Positions 26,122 to 35,210 of a stretch of 64,000 bases of DNA are shown in pieces. The translations under genes and the position numbers were made by a program. Position 1 is the first letter of the stretch, and each line of letters opens with the position of its first letter. Below the pieces are notes generated by a model. That model had not been told where the DNA came from and searched no databases. It worked only from the letters and a program-made list of their open reading frames with translations. Source of the DNA: Gemmatimonadales bacterium UBA2982 (GTDB lineage Bacteria > Gemmatimonadota > Gemmatimonadetes > Longimicrobiales > Gaopeijiaceae); contig DEAM01000005.1 of assembly GCA_002347035.1 (NCBI GenBank), positions 62,001 to 126,000 of the forward strand, written 5' to 3'.

Positions 26122-28188
26122 CTAAGTAGTTCCGACCGCAGCGGGCTCGGGCGCTGCGTCGGCAGGTACTGCCCCGGCAACGCGCCGACCGTCGACACTC
26201 GGCCATAAGGCGACGAGCGTGCCAATTACCAGGGTGAGACACCCAAACCAGATCCAGCCCACGAGAGGCTTCACAAGAACCTGGAGATCAAGGCCCTGGG
26301 CTTCAGAGTCAGCCCTCACTGCAGCTTGCGGATCGTCAAGCGCTGAAAGAATTAGATATAGATCCTCAAAGGGTGTGGAACGAACACCCACTTCAGTCAT
26401 TGGTGGATCACCAACATTAGTCGTGTACTGACGCTTCTCAGTGGTACGGATGCCCTTTGGTTCTCCGTTCTTCTCAATGGACACGGTGGCAATTGCCTGC
26501 CAAAGGAGGTTCCGGTCTCCGTTATTGAGATTGATCGAGAGACCTTCATATGTAAGGGTGTACACATGGCCGAGAGGTGACGCTACATCGACTCGGTCAC
26601 CCGGCTCCACGTGGAACCGCTCGTCGACATTGTACGCTGCACCAGCAAAGGCCATAAACATTATCACGATACCAACGTGTACGATGTAACCACCCCAGCG
26701 ACGTCGGTTCCTAGAAATCAGATGGAAAAATGCCAGTGCATAACCTTCCCCTTCAATCCGAGATCGGGCTCGTGTTCCCTTCCAGAATTCAGTGGCGATT
26801 ACCGTTAGTACGAAGGCACTAATTCCCCATACGGTTAGCGCGAGTCCGTGCCGAGCTCCACTGATCCATATAACTGCTGCGACCAACGCTCCGACAATGA
26901 CTGGAGTTGCAAAATTCTTCTGGAGGTTCCTACGAGTAGCGCGCCGCCAGGCAATCACCGGTCCAATGCCTACAAGTGTGAGAAGCGCAATGCCAATCGG
27001 GAAGTTCACCCTCTGAAAGAAAGGTGGACCGACACTAATTTCTTGACCCGTTACGCCCTCGGAGATTAGAGGGAACATCGTGCCCCACATTACAGCAAAA
27101 GCAGCTCCGAGAAGGATCAGATTATTAAAGAGGAAAGCCGATTCACGAGAGATGAACGACTCTATTTGGTTCTCGCTGCGTAGCTGAGGAAGTCGGTAGA
27201 GAATCAGGACTACGCAAGCCGCAAGTACTGACCCCATGAACCCGAGAAAGATGTATGCGATCCTAAGCTCTTGGGCAAAGCTGTGAACTGACTCTATAAG
27301 ACCAGAGCGCGTGAGGAATGTAGCGAAGATGGTCAGAAGGAATGTCATCAGAACCAAAGACATGTTCCACATCTTTAGCATACCGCGATGTTCTTGAATC
27401 TGAATGGAATGAAGAAATGCTGTCGCCGTAAGCCAGGGGAGCAGGGACGCATTCTCCACCGGATCCCAAAACCAGTACCCACCCCACCCCAACTCCAAAT
27501 AGGCCCAGCGCATCCCCATCACGATCCCCACGGAGAGGAAAAGCCAGCTTGTAAGGATCCACTTCCTGGTCAACTGGATCCACCTTGCGTCTAACCGTCC
27601 GCTGAGCAGAGATGCAATCGCGAAAGCAAAGGGGACAGTGAAAGCAGTGAAGCCCAGGTAGAGGGTCGGAGGATGGATAACCATCCAGTAGTTCTGTAAC
27701 TGGGGGTTCAGGCCCTGTCCATTCGCTGGTGTAAAGTCCAAGCGCTCGAATGGATTGACGTCCGCAAAGAGCAGAACACAGATGAAGAACGCCATGACTG
27801 TCTGGAGCACACCAGTCACATAGGGCATAAATTCGCGGTTCTTCGACCGATTTTGGAACACCGCCAACACGGAGAAGAAGCCTAGAAGGAGGGCCCAGAA
27901 CAGAAGAGACCCTCGCTGGCCAGCCCATAGGCCAGTGATTTTATAGAAGATTTCTAGCTCAGCATTCGAGTAGCTGTATACGTACAGGTACTGGAATTGG
28001 TGCTGAAGAAAGGCGGCCATGATACCAGCCGAGGCAATCGCCAGCAGCCCGAAGACGGCATAAACACTCCGTTCCGCACTCAGCACCAAGTCGCCCCGCT
28101 GAGTACGCCCACCGGAGTACCCGAGCCACATCCCCCATAGAGCGACGGGGAGTGAGATCCATAGAGCGAACTCCCCGAGGAGGGTCAA
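26122..28188 (-). CDS. ccmF: Cytochrome c heme lyase subunit CcmF
   Basis: The catalytic core of system I cytochrome c maturation, receiving heme from CcmE. It has 688 residues and about 15 membrane helices. The WWD domain reads WGGYWFWDPVENAS. Heme-ligand His candidates are in VIHPPTLYLGF, LHSIQIQEHRG and YIVHVGIV. The start is TTG 28188, overlapping the ccmE stop as TTGA. The Ala/Pro-rich C-terminal tail is variable in the family. Confidence 0.96.
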   Translation of the reverse strand: MTLLGEFALWISLPVALWGMWLGYSGGRTQRGDLVLSAERSVYAVFGLLAIASAGIMAAFLQHQFQYLYVYSYSNAELEIFYKITGLWAGQRGSLLFWALLLGFFSVLAVFQNRSKNREFMPYVTGVLQTVMAFFICVLLFADVNPFERLDFTPANGQGLNPQLQNYWMVIHPPTLYLGFTAFTVPFAFAIASLLSGRLDARWIQLTRKWILTSWLFLSVGIVMGMRWAYLELGWGGYWFWDPVENASLLPWLTATAFLHSIQIQEHRGMLKMWNMSLVLMTFLLTIFATFLTRSGLIESVHSFAQELRIAYIFLGFMGSVLAACVVLILYRLPQLRSENQIESFISRESAFLFNNLILLGAAFAVMWGTMFPLISEGVTGQEISVGPPFFQRVNFPIGIALLTLVGIGPVIAWRRATRRNLQKNFATPVIVGALVAAVIWISGARHGLALTVWGISAFVLTVIATEFWKGTRARSRIEGEGYALAFFHLISRNRRRWGGYIVHVGIVIMFMAFAGAAYNVDERFHVEPGDRVDVASPLGHVYTLTYEGLSINLNNGDRNLLWQAIATVSIEKNGEPKGIRTTEKRQYTTNVGDPPMTEVGVRSTPFEDLYLILSALDDPQAAVRADSEAQGLDLQVLVKPLVGWIWFGCLTLVIGTLVALWPSVDGRRVAGAVPADAAPEPAAVGTT

Positions 28189-28616
28189 CCCGCGTTACCC
28201 TCGATATCCTCGGGTGCAGCCTCGTAGCGACTCCCACACTTCGTCAGGAGGGTCGCCGCTTCAAACGTACCGTCTGCTCGAAGCTGACCCTCTAGCACGA
28301 CCTCAACATCCTCCGCAAAGGTGTCCGGAAGAGCATCACGATACTCAACTTCGAAGGTCGCAGTCTCATCAGCGAGATCTTTGACAGTGAAGATATGCAG
28401 CAACTCTCCCTCACCCCGGTGGTACGTGCCAGGAATCACCTGACCACTGACCTTGACCCCCACATCATGGAAAGTCGGATCAATCTCCACCCTTTCCAGC
28501 AGCTCTACGGGCGTGAGATAGTACACCATCGTTTCGCTCACGCCGGTCCAGATCAGGTAAGTGACCACAGCTGCCACGCCGACAAGGCCTACCATGAATC
28601 GGCCGTTCTTTTTCAT
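28185..28616 (-). CDS. ccmE: Cytochrome c maturation protein CcmE, CXXXY type
   Basis: Periplasmic heme chaperone, anchored by an N-terminal helix (about 8-24), with an OB-fold domain containing VKVSGQVIPGTYHR and VEVVLEGQLR. In classical CcmE heme binds covalently to His of an HxxxY motif. Here the corresponding segment is CGSRY (Cys127, Tyr131), after LLTK. Cys-type CcmE proteins are known from Desulfovibrio-like systems lacking CcmG and CcmH, and neither gene is adjacent here. First gene of the operon. The 108 nt upstream contain no promoter I can define. Confidence 0.93.
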   Translation of the reverse strand: MKKNGRFMVGLVGVAAVVTYLIWTGVSETMVYYLTPVELLERVEIDPTFHDVGVKVSGQVIPGTYHRGEGELLHIFTVKDLADETATFEVEYRDALPDTFAEDVEVVLEGQLRADGTFEAATLLTKCGSRYEAAPEDIEGNAG

Positions 28617-28724
28617 GTCAGTCTCCCCGTGAGATCGCGATGTACTTCGGGACGCAATCTAGTCTGATGGCCTGCAAGACGACCAGTCCGGAAAAGTCCC
28701 TACACACAGATCCCGACCAATTCA

Positions 28725-29216
28725 TCACCTGCTGGTTTTCCTACCCTCTAATGCCCTCTCAAGTGCCCACAGTGCTGCCTCTTCAGGAGTACCAAGCCTT
28801 TCAAGGCCTAGTTCCTCCACGGGTGGGTTGCCCACCGAAGCGATAGAAACGTTCATTTTTCGGGCTAGAGCTATCTCCGACAGCGTACCCCACTCGCCGC
28901 CAACAGCTATTACTGCCTCAGCGGTGCGAACCACCAGAACATTCCGAGCCTCACCCATTCCGCTAGGTAAGGGCAATATAATCCAAGGGTTAGCTGCCTC
29001 GGCATCGGATCCCGGAAGAATTCCAACAGTCAACCCCCCAGCTTTACTGGCACCTCGAGACACCGCCTCCATCACTCCGCCATGGCCCCCACAGATGACA
29101 ACGGCTCCCGCCATGGCTAACTCCGAACCAATCCGTTCAGCCGCATTGCATTCAGCCTCCGACGCACGCGCACCTCCAATAACAGCAATCCGGAGTGGTG
29201 GCACGGCGGCACTCAT
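28725..29216 (-). CDS. LOG-like Rossmann protein (TIGR00725/SLOG family)
   Basis: A 163-residue Rossmann-fold protein. It shows AVIGGARAS at the N-terminus, VVICGGHGGVMEAVSRGA, and VIAVGGEWGTLSEIALA in place of the LOG PGGxGTxxE motif. Related proteins are cytokinin-type phosphoribohydrolases or nucleotide-binding SLOG proteins, but activity here is uncertain because the PGG motif is altered. Its ATG overlaps the glpK stop by 4 nt and it ends the glmM-glmS operon. Confidence 0.78.
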   Translation of the reverse strand: MSAAVPPLRIAVIGGARASEAECNAAERIGSELAMAGAVVICGGHGGVMEAVSRGASKAGGLTVGILPGSDAEAANPWIILPLPSGMGEARNVLVVRTAEAVIAVGGEWGTLSEIALARKMNVSIASVGNPPVEELGLERLGTPEEAALWALERALEGRKTSR

Positions 29217-30718
29217 TCAGACGAGTCCCTAGCCCAGTGAGTTGCCGCCCTTACTGCTCTTGCCCATCCCTGTTTCAATCGAAAGGCCTCGGCTTCTGGC
29301 ATGATCGAATCAAACTGATCCGGTTTGCCTTGTGACAGGCGAAAGTCTTCGGCTGTAGCCCAAACTCCCTGCGACAGGCCTGCTAGTCCAGCCGCTCCGA
29401 GTGCAGTCATTTCTACTAACGGAGGACGCTGCACCGGTACCCTGACCAGGCCTGCTTGAAAAGTCATGAGCCAATCATTTATCGCCGCCCCTCCATCAAC
29501 CCTCAGCTCCGTCATTTCAATACCGGAATCAACTTCCATCGTCGATAACACTTCGGCCGTAGCATAAGCCATAGACTCTAGTGCGCTCCTGACTAGGTGG
29601 GCCCGGGAGGTTCCTCGTGTAACACCCACCAGAGTCCCGCGAGCTTCAGGTTCCCAGTGTGGCGCTCCTAACCCTGAGAATGCCGGGACGAAATACACAC
29701 CTTCATTATCCTGGAGAGTGCGCGCCAATCCCTCGGATTCTTCAGCGCTCTCAAGGACCGAAAGTCCATCACGAAGCCACTGAATAGCAGCGCCTGCGAT
29801 AAAGACGGAACCCTCCAAGGCAAAAGCCCTGCCACCCTGGATATCACATGCAACTGTCGTTAGTAACCCATGCTTGGATAACACCCGCTCTGAGCCCGTG
29901 TGGAGCAACAAAAAAGCCCCAGTGCCATAGGTGTTCTTAGCTAACCCAGCTGACCAACATCCCTGACCAAAGAGAGCAGCCTGTTGATCGCCAGCGACTC
30001 CAGCGATAGGAACCTCTATCCCCAGATGCTCTCCCAAAGCAATTCCAAAGTCACCTGAGCTCGGCCGGATTTCGGGAAGGACCGATGCGGGGACACCGAA
30101 TAACTTTAGAGCCCACTCGTCCCACTCCCCATCCGAGAGGTTGTAAAGCATCGTCCGTGACGCGTTAGTCGGATCCGTCGCGTGAATTTCCCCATTTGTA
30201 AGATTAGCTATCAGCCAGGTATCGATGGTTCCCATAGCGAGTTGGCCGGCATCTGCTCGTGCCTGGAGATCCGAATAATGCTCTAACAGCCACGTTACCT
30301 TCGTACCCGAAAAATAGGGATCTAGAATAAGGCCGGTTCGCGTTCGGACTTCATCCTCATGTCCTGCGTTACGCAGTTCCTTGCAGAAACCTGCCGTGCG
30401 GCGGTCCTGCCATACAATTGCTGGCGCTACCGGCTCAAGGCTTTCTCGGTCCCATAAAACGATTGTCTCACGCTGATTTGTGATCCCTATTGCTTGCACT
30501 TCAGCTTCACCAGCAGACGCCACCGCCTCTCGAGCCACTCGGCTAGTGACCTTCCAGATCTCGGTCGCATCATGCTCAACCCATCCCGGCTTCGGAAAGG
30601 ACTGAGTGAACTCAGAATACGACCGTCCGTAGATGCGCCCATCTTCGCCCACGACAAGGCACGTCGAACCGGTAGTACCTTGGTCGATGGCGAGTATAGA
30701 GGGAATACTCATGGTCAT
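29213..30718 (-). CDS. glpK: Glycerol kinase
   Basis: Phosphorylates glycerol to glycerol 3-phosphate. FGGY kinase of 501 residues. N-terminal ATPase signature AIDQGTTGSTCLVV; substrate region PGWVEHDATEIW; KNTYGTGAFLLLHTG; FVPAFSGLGAPHWEPEARG; C-terminal LRVDGGAAINDWLMTFQA. ATG 30718 overlaps the maf stop as ATGA, so the upstream extension is rejected. No glycerol facilitator or dehydrogenase is adjacent, which is unusual context. Confidence 0.95.
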   Translation of the reverse strand: MTMSIPSILAIDQGTTGSTCLVVGEDGRIYGRSYSEFTQSFPKPGWVEHDATEIWKVTSRVAREAVASAGEAEVQAIGITNQRETIVLWDRESLEPVAPAIVWQDRRTAGFCKELRNAGHEDEVRTRTGLILDPYFSGTKVTWLLEHYSDLQARADAGQLAMGTIDTWLIANLTNGEIHATDPTNASRTMLYNLSDGEWDEWALKLFGVPASVLPEIRPSSGDFGIALGEHLGIEVPIAGVAGDQQAALFGQGCWSAGLAKNTYGTGAFLLLHTGSERVLSKHGLLTTVACDIQGGRAFALEGSVFIAGAAIQWLRDGLSVLESAEESEGLARTLQDNEGVYFVPAFSGLGAPHWEPEARGTLVGVTRGTSRAHLVRSALESMAYATAEVLSTMEVDSGIEMTELRVDGGAAINDWLMTFQAGLVRVPVQRPPLVEMTALGAAGLAGLSQGVWATAEDFRLSQGKPDQFDSIMPEAEAFRLKQGWARAVRAATHWARDSSE

Positions 30719-31329
30719 ATCTCCGATGAGATCTGGCTGAGATGTCCGAACTCGTAGAGCCATCCTGCCTGCTCAAGAAGGTCTAGAAAGAGACTAACCG
30801 GGAAGCCCACAACCGAGTAGTAGTCGCCTTGCACACCAGCTACTAATGCAGCGCCAAGACCCTGAATTCCATAAGCTCCAGCTTTGTCTAGAGGCTCCCC
30901 TGTAGATACATAACGCCGGCTTGTGTCGGTACCAAAATCACGGAATAACACCTCTGTCCTCTCCACATCACTCACGATTCCATGAGATCCTGCGATGGCC
31001 AGGCCGGTAAGTACTTCGTGGATGTTTCCGGCAAGCTGACTAAGCATAGAGACAGCTTCTACAGAGTCTCGCGGCTTCACTAAAACCTGACCCTTATACA
31101 AAACGACAGTGTCACCAGCGACAACAAGCGCATTCTGCTCCGTAGCAGCAACAGCCTCTGCCTTGGATCGTGCCAACCGTTCCACGTACTCAGATGGCGA
31201 CTCCCCACGCGCATATGACTCGTCGATCTCAGCCGGTCTAACCCCCGGATTTAGTCCAAGCTGTCGGAGCACGGACAAGCGCCGCGGTGAGCTAGAGGCA
31301 AGAATGAAGCGAGTCTCTGAGTCCTTCAT
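30715..31329 (-). CDS. maf: Maf-like nucleoside triphosphate pyrophosphatase (dTTP/UTP type)
   Basis: House-cleaning enzyme that hydrolyses non-canonical or excess NTPs. The 204 residues carry ILASSSPRR at the N-terminus, EIDESYARGE, VVAGDTVV (catalytic Asp), EPLDKAGAYGIQG and GDYYSVVGFPV. These match YhdE-type Maf. It overlaps dtd and glpK by 4 nt each. Confidence 0.94.
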   Translation of the reverse strand: MKDSETRFILASSSPRRLSVLRQLGLNPGVRPAEIDESYARGESPSEYVERLARSKAEAVAATEQNALVVAGDTVVLYKGQVLVKPRDSVEAVSMLSQLAGNIHEVLTGLAIAGSHGIVSDVERTEVLFRDFGTDTSRRYVSTGEPLDKAGAYGIQGLGAALVAGVQGDYYSVVGFPVSLFLDLLEQAGWLYEFGHLSQISSEI

Positions 31330-31769
31330 TCCCGCTCGAGAAGTAAGGTGACTGGTCCGTCGTTAACGAGATCCACCTCCATCATGGCCCCGAAACAACC
31401 AGTTTCAATCTTCCGATCCGTCCTTTCTCTCAAAGTGGTCACAAATGTTTCATAGAGGGTCTTTGCTGTGTCGGGCTCAGCCGCCTGCATGAAACTGGGA
31501 CGTCGGCCTCTTATCACATCTCCGTAAAGGGTGAACTGGCTTACAACAAGCATATCTCCCCTAACCTCCTCAACCGAACGGTTCATTTTACCATCATCAT
31601 CTAGAAAAACGCGGAGGCCTAGGATCTTTTTAGTCATCCATTCGATCTGCGAAAACCCGTCTCCCGTTCGGAAACCCACCAAAAGGAGATGGCCTGGTCC
31701 AATAACGCCCACGACCTCGCCACCCACACGGACTTCGGCACGAGATACGCGCTGCAGGATAACCCTCAC
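31326..31769 (-). CDS. dtd: D-aminoacyl-tRNA deacylase
   Basis: Removes D-amino acids (and Gly from tRNA-Ala) from mischarged tRNA. The 147-residue protein has the family motifs SQFTLYGD (about residues 76-83) and, near the C-terminus, NDGPVTLLLE with the Gly-cisPro pair. GTG start at 31769 overlaps the glmS stop as GTGA. Confidence 0.96.
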   Translation of the reverse strand: MRVILQRVSRAEVRVGGEVVGVIGPGHLLLVGFRTGDGFSQIEWMTKKILGLRVFLDDDGKMNRSVEEVRGDMLVVSQFTLYGDVIRGRRPSFMQAAEPDTAKTLYETFVTTLRERTDRKIETGCFGAMMEVDLVNDGPVTLLLERE

Positions 31770-33601
31770 TCGACCGTTACTGACTTCGCCAGATTGCGTG
31801 GTTGGTCAACATTAGCGCCCCGAATAACAGCCATGTGATAAGCAAGCAACTGTAGTGGAACCGTCGTGAGAACCGAGAGAAGAGAAGGGATCGTATGCGG
31901 CACCCTGATCATGTGGTCAACCTTACCTTTCAGTTCGGGTGCATTATCACTCACAACAGCGATGATGCGACCCTGCCTCGCCTTCACCTCCTCAATATTC
32001 GACACAACCTTGGTGTAGACTGAGTCGCGTGGCGCGAGGAAAACAACAGGCATGTCATCGTCAATGAGCGCTATAGGTCCATGCTTCATCTCAGCCGCTG
32101 GGTACCCTTCAGCATGGATATAACTGACTTCCTTAAGCTTCAGTGCCCCCTCTAAAGCAACAGGAAATTGATACCCTCTGCCCAGATATAAAAAATTGCG
32201 GGCATCTTTAAAGTGTTGGGCAAGGTCCCGGATTTCATCGTTTAGCTGCAGTACTTCCTCGACCAAGTCTGGTAGTTCCTGAAGGGCAGCAACCACTTCC
32301 CGACCCTGCAAGACTGACATTTGGCGTCGCCGACCCATGTAGAGTGTGAAAAGGGTGAGAGCTACCAGCTGACTTGTAAAAGCTTTAGTAGAGGCCACGC
32401 CGATTTCGGGCCCCGCATGCAGATATATCCCGAAATCAGTATGGCGCGCTATCGTAGAGCCAACCGTATTCACGACCCCCATCGTATCAGATCCTGCCTG
32501 CTTCGCCTCTTTAAGGGCGGCAAGGGTATCAGCCGTCTCTCCTGACTGGCTGATAGCCAGATTCAGTGTTCCTTCTTCGAGAACCGGATGCCGATACCGA
32601 AACTCCGAAGCATACTCGACATTGACGGGAATGCGGGCGAACTCTTCGAGCATATACTCACCGACTAACCCTGCGTGCCAACTTGTGCCACAAGCGGTCA
32701 TCACGATCCGGCGAACTTCAGCAAGTTCTTTAGCATGGTCCCTGATGCCGCCGAGCCTGACATCCCCTTCCTCTTCGAGCAAACGGCCACGCATAACATT
32801 TCGTAGAGTTTCCGGCTGCTCAAAAATTTCCTTGAGCATAAAATGTTCGTAGCCACCCTTCTCCACAGACTCAAGGTCCCACGTGACTTGATATACTGAG
32901 CGGGCTACTTCCGTACCACTCAGATGGTACGTACGAAATCCGGAGGGCTCAAGCACGGCATAGTCACCATCGTCTAGGTAAACCACCTCTCTAGTAAGTG
33001 AGATAACAGCCGCTGCGTTGGATCCACAGAGTACTTCGCCTTCCTGACCAACTCCAATGAGAAGGGGACTTCCATTCTGAGCCGCGACGATCTTGTTAGA
33101 ATCGCGGGAAGAGACGACGGCAATCCCGTAAGCTCCTTCTACTTGACGAAGCGCAGCCGCGACAGCTTCCTCTAATAAGGTGTCTTCCATCCACAGCAAG
33201 TCGATCAGTTTGACCACAACCTCAGTGTCTGTTTCAGATACGAAGAGATACCCCTCCTTCTGAAGTTGCACACGAAGAGCGTCAGCATTCTCAATGATTC
33301 CGTTATGCACCAAAGCAATCGTCCCGTCCGTCGACATCTGAGGATGCGCGTTCGGCAGATTAGGAGAGCCGTGTGTAGCCCATCGGGTATGGGCAATTCC
33401 ACAAGTAGCAGAAATGGGAGAAACCTTGATTGCTTTCTCGAGCTCTCGAACCTTACCAGGCTGTTTGACGACACTGACGTTCTTACCGTTGAGGAGTGCG
33501 ATACCAGCGGAGTCGTATCCTCGATACTCTAGTCGCTTGAGTCCCTCAAGCAGGATCGGGGTCGCCTCTCTAGACCCAACATATCCAACGATTCCGCACA
33601 T
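31766..33601 (-). CDS. glmS: Glutamine-fructose-6-phosphate aminotransferase (isomerizing)
   Basis: Makes glucosamine 6-phosphate, first step of UDP-GlcNAc synthesis. It has 611 residues. The N-terminal Ntn glutaminase has Cys2 as nucleophile (MCGIVGYVG) and HTRWATHG. Two SIS isomerase domains follow (TACGTSWHAG, SQSGETADTLAAL; later YLGRGYQFPVALEGALKLKE). It ends with LAKSVTVE, the classical C-terminus. GGGAGG lies 9 nt before the ATG. It follows glmM by 31 nt. No glmS-ribozyme-like structure is expected or seen upstream. Confidence 0.98.
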   Translation of the reverse strand: MCGIVGYVGSREATPILLEGLKRLEYRGYDSAGIALLNGKNVSVVKQPGKVRELEKAIKVSPISATCGIAHTRWATHGSPNLPNAHPQMSTDGTIALVHNGIIENADALRVQLQKEGYLFVSETDTEVVVKLIDLLWMEDTLLEEAVAAALRQVEGAYGIAVVSSRDSNKIVAAQNGSPLLIGVGQEGEVLCGSNAAAVISLTREVVYLDDGDYAVLEPSGFRTYHLSGTEVARSVYQVTWDLESVEKGGYEHFMLKEIFEQPETLRNVMRGRLLEEEGDVRLGGIRDHAKELAEVRRIVMTACGTSWHAGLVGEYMLEEFARIPVNVEYASEFRYRHPVLEEGTLNLAISQSGETADTLAALKEAKQAGSDTMGVVNTVGSTIARHTDFGIYLHAGPEIGVASTKAFTSQLVALTLFTLYMGRRRQMSVLQGREVVAALQELPDLVEEVLQLNDEIRDLAQHFKDARNFLYLGRGYQFPVALEGALKLKEVSYIHAEGYPAAEMKHGPIALIDDDMPVVFLAPRDSVYTKVVSNIEEVKARQGRIIAVVSDNAPELKGKVDHMIRVPHTIPSLLSVLTTVPLQLLAYHMAVIRGANVDQPRNLAKSVTVE

Positions 33602-33632
33602 CCCACGAACCTCCCTCTATCTAAACAGACCC

Positions 33633-34985
33633 TTACGCTATACTCGCCAGTAGTTCTGCTGCCAGGCTTACCAGTTCCCTTGCCCCTCTCTCATCCCGTG
33701 CCTCAGCAATAATCCTAACAACCGGCTCGGTTCCCGAGGGCCGAACATGAACCCATGTCTTTAGCGACGGCCAAGCAAGACGAAGTCCATCCTCACTATC
33801 CTTTGACTCCGCGTTCAGTCCTTCCTCTAAAGCACAGTACCCTCGGATTAATGCCTCTCTAGGGAAGGAAACCTTCTCTTTTACGATCTTGTAAGATGGC
33901 CACTGAGCAACGGCTTCTGATACCGCAACTCCTTTCTCTGCAAGGTGTTGCAGGACTAATCCGACAGCAAGGGATGCATCTCGTGTATACTGTAATGCAG
34001 GCAGAATGACGCCCCCGTTTCCTTCCCCTCCAACCACAGCGACCTCGTGTTGCATCCGGCGTGCCACGTTCACTTCCCCCACAGGTGCCCGATACACTAC
34101 TGAACCGAACGCATTGGCAACGTCATCGATGACCTGACTAGTCGAGGCATTCGTGACGACAGGTCCAGGAGTTTTAGAGAGTACCGCAGCAGCTGATAGT
34201 GCAAGCGTCATGTCCTCACCGATCGGGTTGCCCATCTCATCGACCAGGGCAAGCCGGTCAGCATCTGGGTCTATGGCTAAACCAATATCCGCGCCACGCT
34301 CCTGCACGAGTGTTGCCAGATCAGAAAGGTTTGCGGCAATAGGCTCGGGGTCTCTGGGAAACTGGCCGTCCGGCTCCATACCTATCGCAGAAACCCGACA
34401 CTTGAACCTATCAAGTAGCTCCTTGATGAAGGGCCCACCGGCACCGTGTACACAGTCTACTGCTACCTCAAGACTACTCGAACGGATGAGATCAACATTA
34501 ATGCACGGTAGTTCTAAGATACGCTCCAGATGGCGAGGCCAAGCATCGCGGTCCTCGGTCTTGGACCCCACAGCTTCGGATCCCACAAGGTGTGGACCCT
34601 CCTTCAGCAGATGTTTACGGAATGCCTTGAATTGATGTTGATCGAAAAACATCCCTTCCCCTGATACCAACTTAAGAGCGTTCCACTCAGCTGGGTTGTG
34701 GCTTGCAGTGATACAGATTCCGCCGGCCGCTTGGTGGTGTCTCACTGCAAGAAGCAGGGTAGGTGTGGGAACGATTCCCAGTTCGACTACATCGACACCG
34801 ACCGACTGAAGACCTGATACTACAGCTCGTGTTAGTATCGGCCCAGAAGTCCGGGAGTCACGCCCCACCACAACCGTACCCTTTCCGCTGGCCACAAAAA
34901 AACCAAAATATGCGGCGAGCCTTCCGACCAACTCAGGCGTCAGCGACTCACTGACACGGCCGCGGATACCCGAGACGCTGACCAT
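33633..34985 (-). CDS. glmM: Phosphohexomutase, probably phosphoglucosamine mutase
   Basis: Alpha-D-phosphohexomutase of about 450 residues. It starts MVSVSGIRGRV; phosphoserine loop TASHNPAEWNALK with Ser95; metal loop DPDADR; sugar loop GEGNGGV; phosphate loop RPSGTEP. The position before glmS makes glucosamine 6-phosphate to glucosamine 1-phosphate the likely reaction, although the SVSGIRG N-terminus is shared with archaeal-type phosphomannomutases. The frame stays open upstream to TTG 35099; ATG 34985 fits the family better. No good Shine-Dalgarno is seen at either start. Confidence 0.88.
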   Translation of the reverse strand: MVSVSGIRGRVSESLTPELVGRLAAYFGFFVASGKGTVVVGRDSRTSGPILTRAVVSGLQSVGVDVVELGIVPTPTLLLAVRHHQAAGGICITASHNPAEWNALKLVSGEGMFFDQHQFKAFRKHLLKEGPHLVGSEAVGSKTEDRDAWPRHLERILELPCINVDLIRSSSLEVAVDCVHGAGGPFIKELLDRFKCRVSAIGMEPDGQFPRDPEPIAANLSDLATLVQERGADIGLAIDPDADRLALVDEMGNPIGEDMTLALSAAAVLSKTPGPVVTNASTSQVIDDVANAFGSVVYRAPVGEVNVARRMQHEVAVVGGEGNGGVILPALQYTRDASLAVGLVLQHLAEKGVAVSEAVAQWPSYKIVKEKVSFPREALIRGYCALEEGLNAESKDSEDGLRLAWPSLKTWVHVRPSGTEPVVRIIAEARDERGARELVSLAAELLASIA

Positions 34986-35210
34986 TACGTCATCAGGGAT
35001 ATGAACGGGCAAAGGTCCCCCGAGATCTTGGGAATCAAATGTCTTCTGACAGCGCGTCTGACAAGCTGAAGTTTCGCTAGCCTGAGCGTTACCAGTCAAC
35101 GAAGACCTCTACATTTAGGGAAAGGTGGCGGTGACGCTACGATCCCCAGGATCTAGATTTGCCCTTCGCCCCTTTCAAACGGACGTTCTCTGACAAAGAA
35201 AGGACTCCAC

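Noticed and set aside
27263..27928. 221-codon minus-strand frame within ccmF
   Set aside because: It lies wholly inside ccmF in another frame, is rich in Cys, Pro and Gly and has no family features.
33602..35210. glmS ribozyme or other riboswitch near glmS-glmM
   Set aside because: The glmM-glmS spacer is only 31 nt and the glmM leader shows no recognisable aptamer core.
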